Shown here: piece after piece, positions 9,005 through 18,900 of the stretch
Numbering within the stretch: position 1 is the stretch's first letter
How the letters are laid out: each line of letters begins with the position of its first letter
Source of the DNA: Mobilisporobacter senegalensis
GTDB lineage: Bacteria > Bacillota > Clostridia > Lachnospirales > Lachnospiraceae
Direction of reading: 5' to 3'
DNA length: 64,000 nt
Assembly: GCF_003752155.1 (NCBI RefSeq)
Contig: NZ_RJVG01000002.1
Coordinates: forward strand, 62,001-126,000
Position numbers and translations under genes: made by a program
The notes under the pieces: generated by a model
Database searches by the model: none
The model's input: the letters and a program-made list of their open reading frames with translations, nothing else
What the model was told of the DNA's origin: nothing

Positions 9005-9913
9005 ATGCACGCATGGGAAGCCATACAAAAAACGTTGGATTTTATTGAAACAAATATCAGTGAAGAAATTGATATTGAACAGCTTGCAAAAGAATCGGCA
9101 TTATCTCTTTTTTATTATCAAAGGTTATTCTCTCGGCTTGTTAAAAAACCAGTCCGGGAATACATTAAACTGCGACGATTAGCTTACGCCTGTGAATCGC
9201 TTGCTAATAAACAGCACCGCATTTTAGATATTGCGCTGGATTGCGGCTTTGGAAGCCACGAAACATTTACAAGGGCATTCAAAGAAGCCTATAAAATGAC
9301 ACCGGAAGAATATCGTGAACGACCGGTAATGCTTAATCAGTTTGATAAGCCCGATTTATTGCTAAACTACACAGTGATTGACGAAGGTGTCCCACTTATC
9401 AGTGATGGGATTGTATTGGAGTTTAACCGTAAAAAAAACCTGCAACCAATTCTTTTTTTGGGTGTGACAGGTATCATTCCTATTGAGGGGCAAATGCCAC
9501 TTGGCGAAGCTACAGGCGTAGATATGCCTGGTCAAGTATGGGAAAAATTCCACCAGGAAAAACAGCTTATTCCTCGGATAAAGGGAGGACGTGAACTGGG
9601 AGTTGCTTATCTTGGCAATGTACCTGAAGGCTATTTCACTTACTTTGCTGGTGCGGAAGTAGCCCAGGGAACAAAAGATAGTCGCTTCGTTAAATGGGAG
9701 CTACCTGCCAGAGAATATATTGTTTGCGGATTTGAAGCAGAAAATTTTGAACAGCTCGTAACCGTAGCCATCAATAAAGCTGTAAAATATAGTGGACTTT
9801 GGCTTGAAAGACATGGATTGACTATGGATGTTTATTCTCCTGAAATGTACTACAACAGTTCACTTGAAGGTTCCTATATGGAATTGTGGCTGCCAGTATC
9901 AGAAAAGTACTGA
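9005..9913 (+). CDS. AraC-family transcriptional regulator with GyrI-like effector-binding domain
   Basis: The start at 9005 is preferred because AAAGGAGGTG lies 8 nt upstream; an in-frame GTG or ATG upstream has no such site. The 302-aa protein begins with two AraC-type helix-turn-helix motifs (residues about 5-105; LSLFYYQRLFSRL and DIALDCGFGSHETFTRAFKEAY are typical). A GyrI-like/SOUL effector-binding domain follows from about 140 to the end, with GREL, YFTYFAGAE and YSPEMYYNSS segments. This architecture binds hydrophobic or cationic ligands, as in MDR regulators. The target genes may be the adjacent 8328 gene or the gene itself, but no operator was identified. A terminator follows at 10051. 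Confidence 0.88.
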   Translation: MHAWEAIQKTLDFIETNISEEIDIEQLAKESALSLFYYQRLFSRLVKKPVREYIKLRRLAYACESLANKQHRILDIALDCGFGSHETFTRAFKEAYKMTPEEYRERPVMLNQFDKPDLLLNYTVIDEGVPLISDGIVLEFNRKKNLQPILFLGVTGIIPIEGQMPLGEATGVDMPGQVWEKFHQEKQLIPRIKGGRELGVAYLGNVPEGYFTYFAGAEVAQGTKDSRFVKWELPAREYIVCGFEAENFEQLVTVAINKAVKYSGLWLERHGLTMDVYSPEMYYNSSLEGSYMELWLPVSEKY

Positions 9914-10050
9914 TAACAATTTTGTATTATTGTAATTAATATTTGGTGCACCGTATTACAGGAATGTGAAGGTTTCTTCTATACTGACTTACTTTGTATT
10001 TTGTAATATAATGTAAAATCATTATTTTGATTTAAGATATAAGGCTTGTG

Positions 10051-10079
10051 AAAGTACGGTAACTGCCGTACTTTTTTTA
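10051..10079 (+). terminator. Rho-independent terminator
   Basis: A 9-bp perfect stem (aaagtacgg / ccgtacttt) with a 5-nt loop is followed by a T run. It lies 140 bp after the AraC-type gene. Confidence 0.8.
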
Positions 10080-10174
10080 TGTATTGGGGCAAATAAGATA
10101 ATTAATTTAAATTATCTTTGAGAACCATAGAGAATATTAGCCATAACCTCAATAAAATCAACCCTTTCCAAGAC

Positions 10175-10217
10175 ATAAAAAGCAGGTCATGAGTCACTAC
10201 GTCATAACCTGCTTTAA
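10175..10217 (-). terminator. Orphan hairpin, terminator-like on the minus strand
   Basis: A 14-bp inverted repeat with one mismatch (aaagcaggtcatga / tcataacctgcttt, 9-nt loop) is flanked by a T tract only when read on the minus strand. No minus-strand gene lies upstream of it, so it may end an unannotated small RNA or be a relic. The rest of 10080-10444 holds no supportable gene. Confidence 0.35.
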
Positions 10218-10444
10218 AAGGGGAGGATAAGTATTTAATTCTTCTTTTGTACTCTGCTTCATTGTATTGGAGGGGGGGTCCAATGTATCTAGAGCATATG
10301 CGTTTGGTAAAATCTAATATATTTATTAGATTAATTATAGTATGAAACAATTTATAATGTTTTATACATATATTTGCGAATATTTCGGTATATTTTAAAG
10401 ATATTTAAAAAATTATCAATGTCTTTAGTGCAATATTATAAATA

Positions 10445-10587
10445 GTTACAGTCCAGCCATACAGCTCGAATTCACTTTGCTGCTTCTCGCTTAGTCAGAG
10501 CGCCATATAAATCTTCAATAAATTATGCTTACAAAAGCAAGCTTTTCCATCATAATTTATTGAAGATTTGCATGGCTGGACTGTAAC
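10445..10587. repeat. MITE-like repeat, copy 1, with 16-bp terminal inverted repeats
   Basis: The element begins gttacagtccagccat and ends with its exact reverse complement atggctggactgtaac. Inside is a second perfect palindrome (aaatcttcaataaattatg at about 10509-10527 against 10551-10569). The left 40 bases recur at 15840 and 26140. It is non-coding, and the RNA could fold into a long nested hairpin. No clear target-site duplication was seen. Confidence 0.75.
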
Positions 10588-10614
10588 ACAAATTATGTAA
10601 AAAATTCTTACTAC

Positions 10615-10642
10615 TTGAAAATAACTGTAATTATGATATACT
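10615..10642 (+). promoter_or_regulatory. Promoter of the SEC-C gene
   Basis: TTGAAA (10615-10620) and TATACT (10637-10642) are separated by 16 bp and lie 58 bp upstream of the chosen start codon. Confidence 0.5.
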
Positions 10643-10699
10643 ATAAAAAGTATGGTGCAGGTTACGCCATAGAGAAATTAAGACAAAAGGATGGACAAT

Positions 10700-11203
10700 A
10701 TGAGTTTATTACAAGAGTGGAGAGATACAGCATACTCTCAAGAGAACCCTAAAGCGGAAGAACTTTTTTGGAATAATTATTTTGCAATTGAAAAAGGAAT
10801 ATATGAGCAACTTCTTGCCAACCCTGCTAAAGTTGTAACCGGTACGGTAGAAAAGCTTGCTGCGGAATATAATACTACATTAATGATTTTTGTTGGATTT
10901 CTGGACGGCATTAATGACAGTTTAAAAAAGCCTAATCCAATTGAAGAAATGGAAGCTGATACCAAAGTTTCTTTAGATATTGATCTTGAAAAACTATATT
11001 TTAACATGGTTGAAGCAAAGGCAGATTGGTTGTATAATCTTGAAGTCTGGGACAACCTTCTTACAGAAGAAAAAAGAAAAGAGTTGTATCGCGAACAAAA
11101 AGCTTCCGGAACAGTAAGAAAAGAGAAAAAGGTTGGAAGAAATGATCCATGCCCATGTGGAAGTGGCAAGAAATATAAAAAATGTTGTGGAATAAATCAA
11201 TAG
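10700..11203 (+). CDS. SEC-C motif zinc-binding protein
   Basis: The start at 10700 is chosen because AAAGGATGG lies 5 nt upstream; the ATG 9 nt earlier is itself inside that site. The 167-aa protein has a helical N-terminal region of about 140 residues followed by a basic linker and a C-terminal SEC-C zinc motif ([17 protein letters not shown]), as at the end of SecA. In SecA this motif binds zinc and partners such as SecB or ribosomes. Stand-alone SEC-C proteins are common and mostly uncharacterised. A strong terminator follows, so it is a single-gene transcript. Confidence 0.85.
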   Translation: MSLLQEWRDTAYSQENPKAEELFWNNYFAIEKGIYEQLLANPAKVVTGTVEKLAAEYNTTLMIFVGFLDGINDSLKKPNPIEEMEADTKVSLDIDLEKLYFNMVEAKADWLYNLEVWDNLLTEEKRKELYREQKASGTVRKEKKVGRNDPCPCGSGKKYKKCCGINQ

Positions 11204-11226
11204 AATTTAAGATATTTTATATCATG

Positions 11227-11264
11227 AAAACACGATTGAAACTTCTGTTTCAATCGTGTTTTTT
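11227..11264 (+). terminator. Rho-independent terminator
   Basis: A 16-bp perfect stem (aaaacacgattgaaac / gtttcaatcgtgtttt) with a 4-nt loop ends in a T run. Between here and 11540 only short frames without clear support are seen. Confidence 0.9.
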
Positions 11265-11540
11265 ATCTTTCACACCGTTGACATTAAAGTATCTTATTGT
11301 TAACATTATTATAGGATTTCCAGCATATTTTATAGGAGTAAAAGGAGGTTTATTAAACTGGATGGAAACGGTGACAATATGAAAAGAACCAGGGCTGGAG
11401 AAAAAGTATTAAAGAGATGGCAGGTAAATATACAAACAAAGGAAGAAATTATTTATCAACTTATATTAATTTGGAGAAAAAAGAGGATACAAAGACTTTA
11501 AGGTTAAAATCGGGTGATAAATAGTTTATGGGGTGATAGA

Positions 11541-12968
11541 ATGAAAAACGACAATAAGAATAGATTCAAACCAGGAAAATTTTTAATTGGTTTATTAATT
11601 ATTGCAGTATCTATTGGAGCAGGTTATGGTTTATTTTTAATTACAAAGCCTTTCATAGAGGGAAAAGAAAAAACAAAAATAACTATGAGTGAGCAAAAAG
11701 ATAATACAGAAACGAATCAAGATTTATCAACGGGAAATAATAATGATAAAGGAAATCAGGATTTAATAGATAGCGGGGAATTTTCCAATGAAGATATAGG
11801 CTTAGAAGTAAATGATGATAAATCATATTCTGGGAATGATTCCATGAATGCTGAAACAGATACAAATCAAGTCAGACTTACTGTTGGAGAATTGATTGCC
11901 AATGAAATAAAAAAAGAACATAGGGAAGATCCGGTAAACGAATCAGTGGAAGAAACAACCAGAATACCGACTAAAGTAAAAGGTATCTATGTAACCGGGC
12001 CAAAAGCCGGTTCCAGCAAATATCTGGATGAATTAGTGAATCTTGTAGATACTACAGAATTAAATACTATGGTCATTGATATTAAGAATGATTCTGGTGA
12101 GATAACTTACAATATGGAGCTGCCAATGGTTCAGGAGATTGGTGCCAATAGGAATTATATCAGTGATATGAAGAAGCTGGTTCAGATACTGAAAGAGAAA
12201 GATATTTATCTAATTGGAAGGGTTGTTGCATTTAAAGATCCTATTCTTGCCGAAAAAAGACCGGACCTTAGTATCAGGAATGCAAATGGTAGTATTTTTC
12301 GTGATAAATCCGGGCTGGCATGGGTAAATCCATATAAAAAAGACGTATGGGATTATTTAATGGGTGTTAGTAAGGAAGCTGTGAATTTAGGATTTGACGA
12401 AATACAGTTTGATTATATTCGTTTTTCTACCGATAAAGGTATGAAGACTGTCAATTTTGGAAAAGAAGCAAAGAATAAATCAAAGCTTGAAATTATAGCG
12501 GAATTTACAAAATATGCAAGTGAAACCCTAAGACCTTTAGGTGCCTATATTTCAGCAGATGTCTACGGTGCGATTATAGATAGCGAAATTGATGCAAAGA
12601 TAGTCGGTCAAAACTATGTAGAAATGTCAAAACATCTGGATTACATATCTCCAATGGTATATCCTTCTCATTATGCAGATGGATCCTATGGTATTCCATA
12701 TCCTGATTTAGAGCCATATAAATTAATATTAAAATCCATGGAAGCATCTAAGAGTGCTTTAAGTAATATTCCACAGGAAGAGGGCAGGGCAATTGTAAGG
12801 CCTTGGCTTCAGGATTTTACTGCATCCTGGTTAAAAAATCATAAATCATATAATGGAAAAGAAATTAAAGAACAAATTAAAGCGGTTTATGATGCCGGTT
12901 ATGAAGAATGGATTTTATGGAATGGAAGTAATAATTATACGAAGAGTGGGCTAGAACTTGTCAAATAG
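11541..12968 (+). CDS. Putative glycoside hydrolase, DUF4015 type, membrane-anchored
   Basis: The start at 11541 is supported by GGGGTGA 5 nt upstream; the earlier GTG at 11514 lacks a site. The 475-aa protein has a short basic N-terminus, one transmembrane helix (about 14-36), a polar linker rich in Asp, Asn, Glu and Ser to about 130, and then a TIM-barrel-like domain of the DUF4015/putative glycosyl hydrolase family. Recognisable strands are KGIYVTGPKAG, LNTMVIDIKND, GFDEIQFDYIRF and HLDYISPMVYPSHYA. It is probably anchored at the outer face of the membrane and acts on a wall or extracellular glycan. The substrate of the family is not established. Confidence 0.85.
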   Translation: MKNDNKNRFKPGKFLIGLLIIAVSIGAGYGLFLITKPFIEGKEKTKITMSEQKDNTETNQDLSTGNNNDKGNQDLIDSGEFSNEDIGLEVNDDKSYSGNDSMNAETDTNQVRLTVGELIANEIKKEHREDPVNESVEETTRIPTKVKGIYVTGPKAGSSKYLDELVNLVDTTELNTMVIDIKNDSGEITYNMELPMVQEIGANRNYISDMKKLVQILKEKDIYLIGRVVAFKDPILAEKRPDLSIRNANGSIFRDKSGLAWVNPYKKDVWDYLMGVSKEAVNLGFDEIQFDYIRFSTDKGMKTVNFGKEAKNKSKLEIIAEFTKYASETLRPLGAYISADVYGAIIDSEIDAKIVGQNYVEMSKHLDYISPMVYPSHYADGSYGIPYPDLEPYKLILKSMEASKSALSNIPQEEGRAIVRPWLQDFTASWLKNHKSYNGKEIKEQIKAVYDAGYEEWILWNGSNNYTKSGLELVK

Positions 12969-13019
12969 ATAAAAATATGGTAACATATCTTAAATATATT
13001 TATTAGGAGGATTTTTACA

Positions 13020-14375
13020 ATGGATTCAGACCCGGTCGGGAATAATATTTTAATGCAATTAGTATTGCTTCTTTGCTTAACAGCGGTGAATGCTTTCTTC
13101 GCAGCTGCTGAGATGGCAATTGTATCAGTCAATAAAAACAAGATCAATATGATGGCAGATGATAATAATAAAAAGGCTAAGATGTTACAGCGTTTGTTAA
13201 AAGAGCCAACGAAATTTTTATCAACCATTCAAGTAGCGATTACGTTATCCAGCTTCTTTGCCAGTGCATCCGCTGCTACTGGTATATCAAAACCTTTAGG
13301 TGCTTTATTCTTAAAGTTACATATACCATATGCAAGTCAGATTTCACTTATTGTTGTAACCATTATATTATCCTATTTTACGTTGGTATTTGGAGAATTG
13401 GTTCCAAAGAGAGTTGCATTACAGAAATCAGAAGGTATCAGCTTGGCAATTGTTAAGCCTGTTCACGTTTTTTCTAAAATTGCCTCACCATTTGTAAAGT
13501 TTTTATCGATATCAACAAGTATTGTATTAAAATTATTAGGAATGCATAATGAAGATTTAGAAGAGCGAGTATCTGAAGAAGAGATACGTTCATTAATTGA
13601 AACTGGTCAAGAGAATGGAGTATTCAATGAATACGAAAAGAGCATGATAGAATCAATTTTTGAATTTGATGATAAATTAGCAAGGGAAATTATGACTTCC
13701 AGAACGAATGTATATGCCATAGATATAAATGAGCCAGTTGCAGATTATATTGATGAATTACTGGAAACCAGACATTCAAGAATACCAGTTTATGATGATG
13801 AAATCGATAATATTATTGGTATTTTATATGTGAAGGATTTTATCGTGGAAGCAAGAAAGGTTGGATTTGAAAAGGTTAATATTAAGTCCATTCTTCATAA
13901 ACCATATTTTGTTCCTGAGAGTAAGAATATAGATGAACTCTTTAAAGAATTACAGGAGTCAAAACAATATATTGCTGTACTGATTGATGAATATGGCGGT
14001 TTTGCCGGTATAGTAACAGTAGAAGATTTAGTGGAAGAAGTCATGGGATCAATTGATGATACAGGTGACGAAGAAGAACCTTATATCGAAAAACTAGACA
14101 GTAAATCTTTTCTTTTAAATGGTCTGGTAACAATTGCTGACCTTAATGATGAGCTGGATTTAGACATTGTATCTGAAAATCATGACACTATTTCCGGGTT
14201 ATTGATCGATATGATAGGTATCATACCTGATGAAGGAGATAACCGGGTTGTAAATATTGATAATTTGACATTTAAAATAGAAGAAATTAAAGATAAGCGT
14301 ATTGAACGAATTCAATTAACAATTGAAGATAAAAAGAAGACAGAATCTGAGGATGATGAAGAATCCGAAGATTAG
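13020..14375 (+). CDS. CNNM/CorC-HlyC family membrane protein with CBS pair
   Basis: This 451-aa protein starts after a TTAGGAGG site. The N-terminal DUF21/CNNM membrane domain (about 5-190) has several hydrophobic helices and the family motif LVFGELVPKRVALQ. A CBS pair follows (about 205-335; EIMTSRTNVYAID and ILYVKDFI), with IDEYGGFAGIVTVEDLVEEV before the C-terminal CorC_HlyC (PCMH-like) domain (about 350-430). The tail is acidic. Family members take part in magnesium or cobalt homeostasis, and the older name hemolysin is misleading. It may be read with the DUF4015 gene, which ends about 50 bp upstream. A terminator follows. Confidence 0.92.
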   Translation: MDSDPVGNNILMQLVLLLCLTAVNAFFAAAEMAIVSVNKNKINMMADDNNKKAKMLQRLLKEPTKFLSTIQVAITLSSFFASASAATGISKPLGALFLKLHIPYASQISLIVVTIILSYFTLVFGELVPKRVALQKSEGISLAIVKPVHVFSKIASPFVKFLSISTSIVLKLLGMHNEDLEERVSEEEIRSLIETGQENGVFNEYEKSMIESIFEFDDKLAREIMTSRTNVYAIDINEPVADYIDELLETRHSRIPVYDDEIDNIIGILYVKDFIVEARKVGFEKVNIKSILHKPYFVPESKNIDELFKELQESKQYIAVLIDEYGGFAGIVTVEDLVEEVMGSIDDTGDEEEPYIEKLDSKSFLLNGLVTIADLNDELDLDIVSENHDTISGLLIDMIGIIPDEGDNRVVNIDNLTFKIEEIKDKRIERIQLTIEDKKKTESEDDEESED

Positions 14376-14413
14376 TTGAAATAAGATATCCATAATAATA
14401 ATTAACTACAATA

Positions 14414-14466
14414 AGATCTATGCTCTCCCTTCAAACAGTGAATTATAGGGAGAGCATAGATTTTTG
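14414..14466 (+). terminator. Rho-independent terminator after the CorC-type gene
   Basis: A 15-bp perfect stem (atctatgctctccct / agggagagcatagat) with a 16-nt loop is followed by a T run. Confidence 0.85.
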
Positions 14467-14548
14467 TATTATTTCCTTTTCGATATAGTAAGAAAATGAT
14501 ATACATACTTTTTAAAATATAAATCATACTAATACAGAGGTGATTTAT

Positions 14549-14695
14549 TTGAATAAAGAAAAAAAGGAAAAACTGCAGCAGAAAAAAGAACAGGATAAAT
14601 TTAATAACACAACGGTGAAAAATAAAGTAGAAAATCAAAATCAGGGACATAATGTGAGAGCAGAAGCAATTGGAAATATAAATCAAAAAAGATAA
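14549..14695 (+). CDS. Small highly charged protein (48 aa), TTG start
   Basis: A TTG codon lies 7 nt after a GAGGTGAT ribosome binding site. It opens a 48-codon frame rich in Lys, Gln, Asn and Glu with no hydrophobic segment, ending in AIGNINQKR. It is bracketed by two strong terminators (14414-14466 and 14726-14796), which supports an independent transcript. No family is recognised. Its composition would suit a small spore- or nucleic-acid-associated protein, but nothing else supports that. Confidence 0.5.
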   Translation: MNKEKKEKLQQKKEQDKFNNTTVKNKVENQNQGHNVRAEAIGNINQKR

Positions 14696-14725
14696 AGATT
14701 TAAAACTACAGTAAAGTTAATATGT

Positions 14726-14796
14726 AAGAAAAACTCTTCTCCAAATAAATTGTTTTACAGTATGAAACAATTTATTTGGAGAAGAGTTTTTCTTTT
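14726..14796. terminator. Bidirectional terminator
   Basis: A near-perfect palindrome with a stem of about 30 bp (aagaaaaactcttctccaaa and onward) and a 9-nt loop has A runs on the left and T runs on the right. It can serve both the small plus-strand gene and the convergent minus-strand hydrolase. Confidence 0.9.
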
Positions 14797-14803
14797 ACCT
14801 GGA

Positions 14804-15742
14804 TCAAAGTGGTGATATATATTGCTTCATCCATTTCCATATATCATCATAAACTTCATAACGGTTGATTTCATTAAGCATTTCATGTCTTCCATCTTTA
14901 TATAATTTCAGGGTCACATCGACGACGTTGGCTTTTAACAGGCTATTATAAGTGTAGTTTATACCTTTGCCCCAATTGCCTACCGGGTCCTTGTCACCGG
15001 ATATTATCAACTTAGGGATATCTTTAGGAATGCTATTGGCCCAGGCTCTGTTAGTGGTAAGTCTCTGGACTTTAATTAAATTATGAAAACCATTAAGGGT
15101 AAAGATATAATTGCATTTTAAATTATTTGTGTATTGAGTAACAATGGATGTATCGTGAGTCAACCAGGAAAATGTTGATAAATCTTCCCGGATTCCTTTA
15201 TTAAAACCATGAAAGAATATTTTATTAAATAATTTACTCCGATATCTTTGACCTTTCCTCTTAATCATAAATTTGGACAGATACTCTCCAAATCCGGCTA
15301 ATGGATTTGGTCCGCCTGTACCACTTATAATCACTCCCCTTAATTCAGAACCATATTCCATGATATAAGCTCTTAAAAGGAAGGAACCCATACTGTGTCC
15401 CAAGATAAAATAGGGTACAAAGGGATATTTTTCTTTTACCAGGTCAGTAAGACATTTTAAATCTTTCACCAGGTGTTTCCAACCATTCTCAGGTGCAAAA
15501 TAACCCAGGTCATCTTCTGAACGAATACTATTTCCATGTCCTAAATGATCATTTCCACAGACCAGTATCCCTTGAGATGCCATATAATCAATAAACTCTT
15601 CGTATCGCTCTATGTATTCGCACATACCATGAGAGATTTGAAGGATACCTCTTATATCACATAGTGGTTCATAAATGTAATATGCTATATCATTCACTTT
15701 ATTACTGCTTTTAAAACTGGAACAAGTTTTTCTATAATTCAT
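14804..15742 (-). CDS. Alpha/beta hydrolase, monoacylglycerol lipase-like (serine aminopeptidase S33 group)
   Basis: This 312-aa cytoplasmic protein starts with ATG behind a TAGGAGGG site on the minus strand. It carries the Hydrolase_4 pattern: QISHGMCEYIERYEEF near residue 35 (oxyanion region), NDHLGHGNS, the nucleophile elbow GHSMGS (about 117-122), a later SGDKDPVG Asp and a KDGRHEMLNE His. Relatives hydrolyse monoacylglycerols or lysophospholipids. There is no signal peptide. It is transcribed alone, ends at the large bidirectional terminator, and is not obviously tied to the glucan locus on the other side. Confidence 0.88.
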   Translation of the reverse strand: MNYRKTCSSFKSSNKVNDIAYYIYEPLCDIRGILQISHGMCEYIERYEEFIDYMASQGILVCGNDHLGHGNSIRSEDDLGYFAPENGWKHLVKDLKCLTDLVKEKYPFVPYFILGHSMGSFLLRAYIMEYGSELRGVIISGTGGPNPLAGFGEYLSKFMIKRKGQRYRSKLFNKIFFHGFNKGIREDLSTFSWLTHDTSIVTQYTNNLKCNYIFTLNGFHNLIKVQRLTTNRAWANSIPKDIPKLIISGDKDPVGNWGKGINYTYNSLLKANVVDVTLKLYKDGRHEMLNEINRYEVYDDIWKWMKQYISPL

Positions 15743-15839
15743 GGTACCCTCCTAAAATATTATGTTATGGCATATATAATTCAATTATAATAAGAATTAC
15801 TTATATAGTCAAATATTGAGAAATATGGTGGATAAAAAA

Positions 15840-15894
15840 GTTATAGTTCAGCCATAAGTTCGATTTCACTTTGCTGGATGGCTGAATTATTAAT
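15840..15894. repeat. MITE-like repeat, copy 2 (minimal form)
   Basis: The sequence gttatagttcagccat is followed by the conserved core agttcgatttcactttgctgg and closed by atggctgaattat, giving a 13-bp stem with one G-U pair. It matches the left end of the 10445 element but lacks the long internal palindrome. Confidence 0.65.
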
Positions 15895-15997
15895 AAAAAA
15901 AAGATACTAAAAACAAAAATATTTGAATGTAAATAAAAATGGGAATCCGATAGAATAAATATAATCAATATAGCATTGCATTAATAGGAGGAGAACT

Positions 15998-18900
15998 ATG
16001 TTTGATAAAAAAGGTCGTTATATTCTAGAGAATTACAATCAGAAATCCACATTTTCCAGTTTTTTACCAGGAATCAGCGGAAAATTAGGAATTCCAATCT
16101 GGTGTTTTTATGTAAACCGAGGTCAGGGGATCACAAGTTTTGGTGTTATGGATAAAAATCATTCCATTATGGAATTTTATCCGGCTCATCAATCATATCA
16201 ATTAACTTCAACACTTGGCTTCCGTACATTCTTGAAAATAAATGAGAAATATTATGAACCATTTCATGGTGAAACAGAATCCAGGAAAATGTATATAGGG
16301 ATGAATGAATTAGAAATAGAAGATTATTCAGAAGAACATAAGGTACAAACTAATATATTATATTTTACTTTGCCGGGAGAAGAACTGGGCGGTCTTGTGA
16401 GAAAGGTCAGTATCATAAATCATAGTAATCAGATTCAGAATATTGAGCTGTTAGACGGTATGCCGGCAATCATCCCATATGGAGTTGATTTAAATGCCAT
16501 AAAAACAATGGGACAGACTGTAAAAGCATGGATGCAGGTGGAAGATGCAGAGAATAGGATACCATATTATCGTGTACGTGTGAGTATGGAAGATACTGCA
16601 AAGGTAAGCCAGGTGGAAGGGGGTAATTTTTATATTACCATTGATGAAGAGGGAAATAAACTGCCGGCGATCGTTGATCCGGAGGCAGTGTTTGAATATA
16701 ATTCGGCAATGACCATACCAACTTCTTTTGTACGTGACGGTTTAAACGAACTATTCTTAAAACCTCAGGTAAAGCAGAATAATATGCCGTGCGGCTTCTT
16801 TGGAAAGAGTATTTCCTTAAAGCCGGGTGAAAGCTATACAGTATATGGTTTCATTGGGCAGACAGAAAGTAAAGATATATTATATAAATTGTTAGAGAAA
16901 TGTACTAATAGAGACTTTTACGAACAAAAATATGAGGAAGCAATCAAATTAACGAAAGAAATTACGAGTGTAATTCAGACTAAGACAGCTTCCAGAGTGT
17001 TTGATGCTTATTGTAAGCAAACTTATTTAGACAATGTATTAAGGGGCGGATTTCCAATTGAGCTGGGAAAGAATCATATTTTTTATCTATATTCCAGAAA
17101 GCATGGAGATATTGAAAGAGATTATAATTTCTTTCGGATGCTGCCGGAATTCTATTCCCAGGGAAATGGGAACTTTAGGGATGTGAACCAAAACCGAAGA
17201 TGTGATACATTATTTACACCTTATGTGAAAGATTTTAACATTAAGACGTTCTATAATCTTATCCAATTAGATGGTTATAATCCACTTTCTGTACAGGAAA
17301 TATCATATACCTTAAAGAATGAAAAAGAGGATAGGATTCTTACTTACGTTAAAGATGAGGAAAAACTTTTATTAAAAGATTTCTTTTCTAAAGAATATAC
17401 ACCAGGGAGCTTATTCCGCTTTCTTATGAAGAACCAGCTGCAACTTACCATTTCCTATGAAGAATTTATGAATATGGCGGTTGAATATTCAACGGGTAGT
17501 GTCAATGCAGATTTTGGTGAAGGATATTGGTCAGATCATTGGACTTATAATCTTGATTTAATTGAAAATTATACATCTGTCTATCCTGATAAAGAGAAAG
17601 AACTTCTATTTAATGATTTTACATATGAATATTTTGAATCAAAAGCACTCATTCGACCACGGAGTGAGAGATATGTTCTAACGGATAACGGGATCAGACA
17701 ATATAATGCGGTTGATCATGAAACAAAAAAAGATGTAAAACATACCAAGGTCAGAACAGATTATGGAAAAGGTGACATTTATCAAACGAATTTAATGACT
17801 AAATTAATGATCCTGGCAGCAAATAAATTTGCAGCTCTGGATCCATATGGTATGGGAATAGAGATGGAAGGGGGAAAACCTGGCTGGTATGATGCACTAA
17901 ATGGTCTGCCAGGACTTTTCGGATCATCAATGGCAGAAACTTATGAGTTGGCCAGAATGCTGGAGTATATGGTTTTAAAACTAAAACAGTATTCTCTGGA
18001 TATTAAAGTCCCTCATGAAATAAAAAACTTTATTTATTTGATCAATTTAAATTTAGAAGAATATATTTCAGGGAAGAGTGATCATTTTACCTATTGGAAT
18101 AAAACAAATGAAGTGAAAGAAAACTATAGGGTTGCAACAAAATGGGGAATTGAAGGAACAGAACATACTCTTGACCATAATTATTTGATTCAGACTTTAG
18201 AAAACTGGAACCAATTCATCCGGGAAGGGATACAAATGGCTATCCAATATGGGGAAGGAATCTGCCCTACATACTTTGCTTATTCAGTAACAGATTATGA
18301 TAAGATAGAAGATGTTATTATCCCGAAAAAATTTAAAGTTATAGTCATGCCCCGTTTTCTTGAAGGGCCGGTAAGGTTCTTAAAAATGAACTATGGATCT
18401 GATATCAAAAAGGAAATGTACGAAAAAGTTATCCAAAGTCCATTATACGATGAGAAGTTAGGCATGTATAAAGTAAATGAATCACTTTATAATGCATCTT
18501 TTGAAATTGGGAGAGCTAAGGCATTTACTCCGGGCTGGCTTGAAAATGAATCTATCTGGTTACATATGGAATACAAATATCTCCTTGAGGTTTTAAAGTC
18601 AGGCTTATATGAAGAATTTTACAAAGATTTTTATAAAGCATGTATTCCATTTTTAGATGGGGATGTATATGGCCGCAGTCCCCTTGAAAATTCGTCCTTT
18701 ATTGCCAGCAGTGTTAACCCTGATGAAAAGATTCATGGAAAAGGTTTCGTTGCAAGATTAAGTGGTTCAACAGCAGAATTTATCCATATGTGGCAGATAA
18801 TGATGTTTGGAAATGCTCCATTTTCCATGGATAAAGAGGAGTTGATTTTAAAATTTGAGCCAGGAATTCCAAAGTATTTGATTGATGATAATAAAGAAAT

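Noticed and set aside
10102-10350. 82-codon frame on the minus strand in the gap before the SEC-C gene
   Set aside because: No ribosome binding site, atypical composition, and it runs across the orphan hairpin at 10179-10215; most likely chance.
11182-11382. 66-codon frame after the SEC-C gene
   Set aside because: It overlaps the end of the SEC-C gene and reads through the strong terminator at 11227-11264.
11379-11521. Two short overlapping frames (40 and 35 codons) before the DUF4015 gene
   Set aside because: They have natural-looking polar composition but no ribosome binding site and compete with each other; possibly decayed sequence, not enough to call a gene.
13020-14375. Hemolysin function for the CorC/HlyC-type protein
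   Set aside because: The name is historical; DUF21, CBS and CorC domains point to ion homeostasis.
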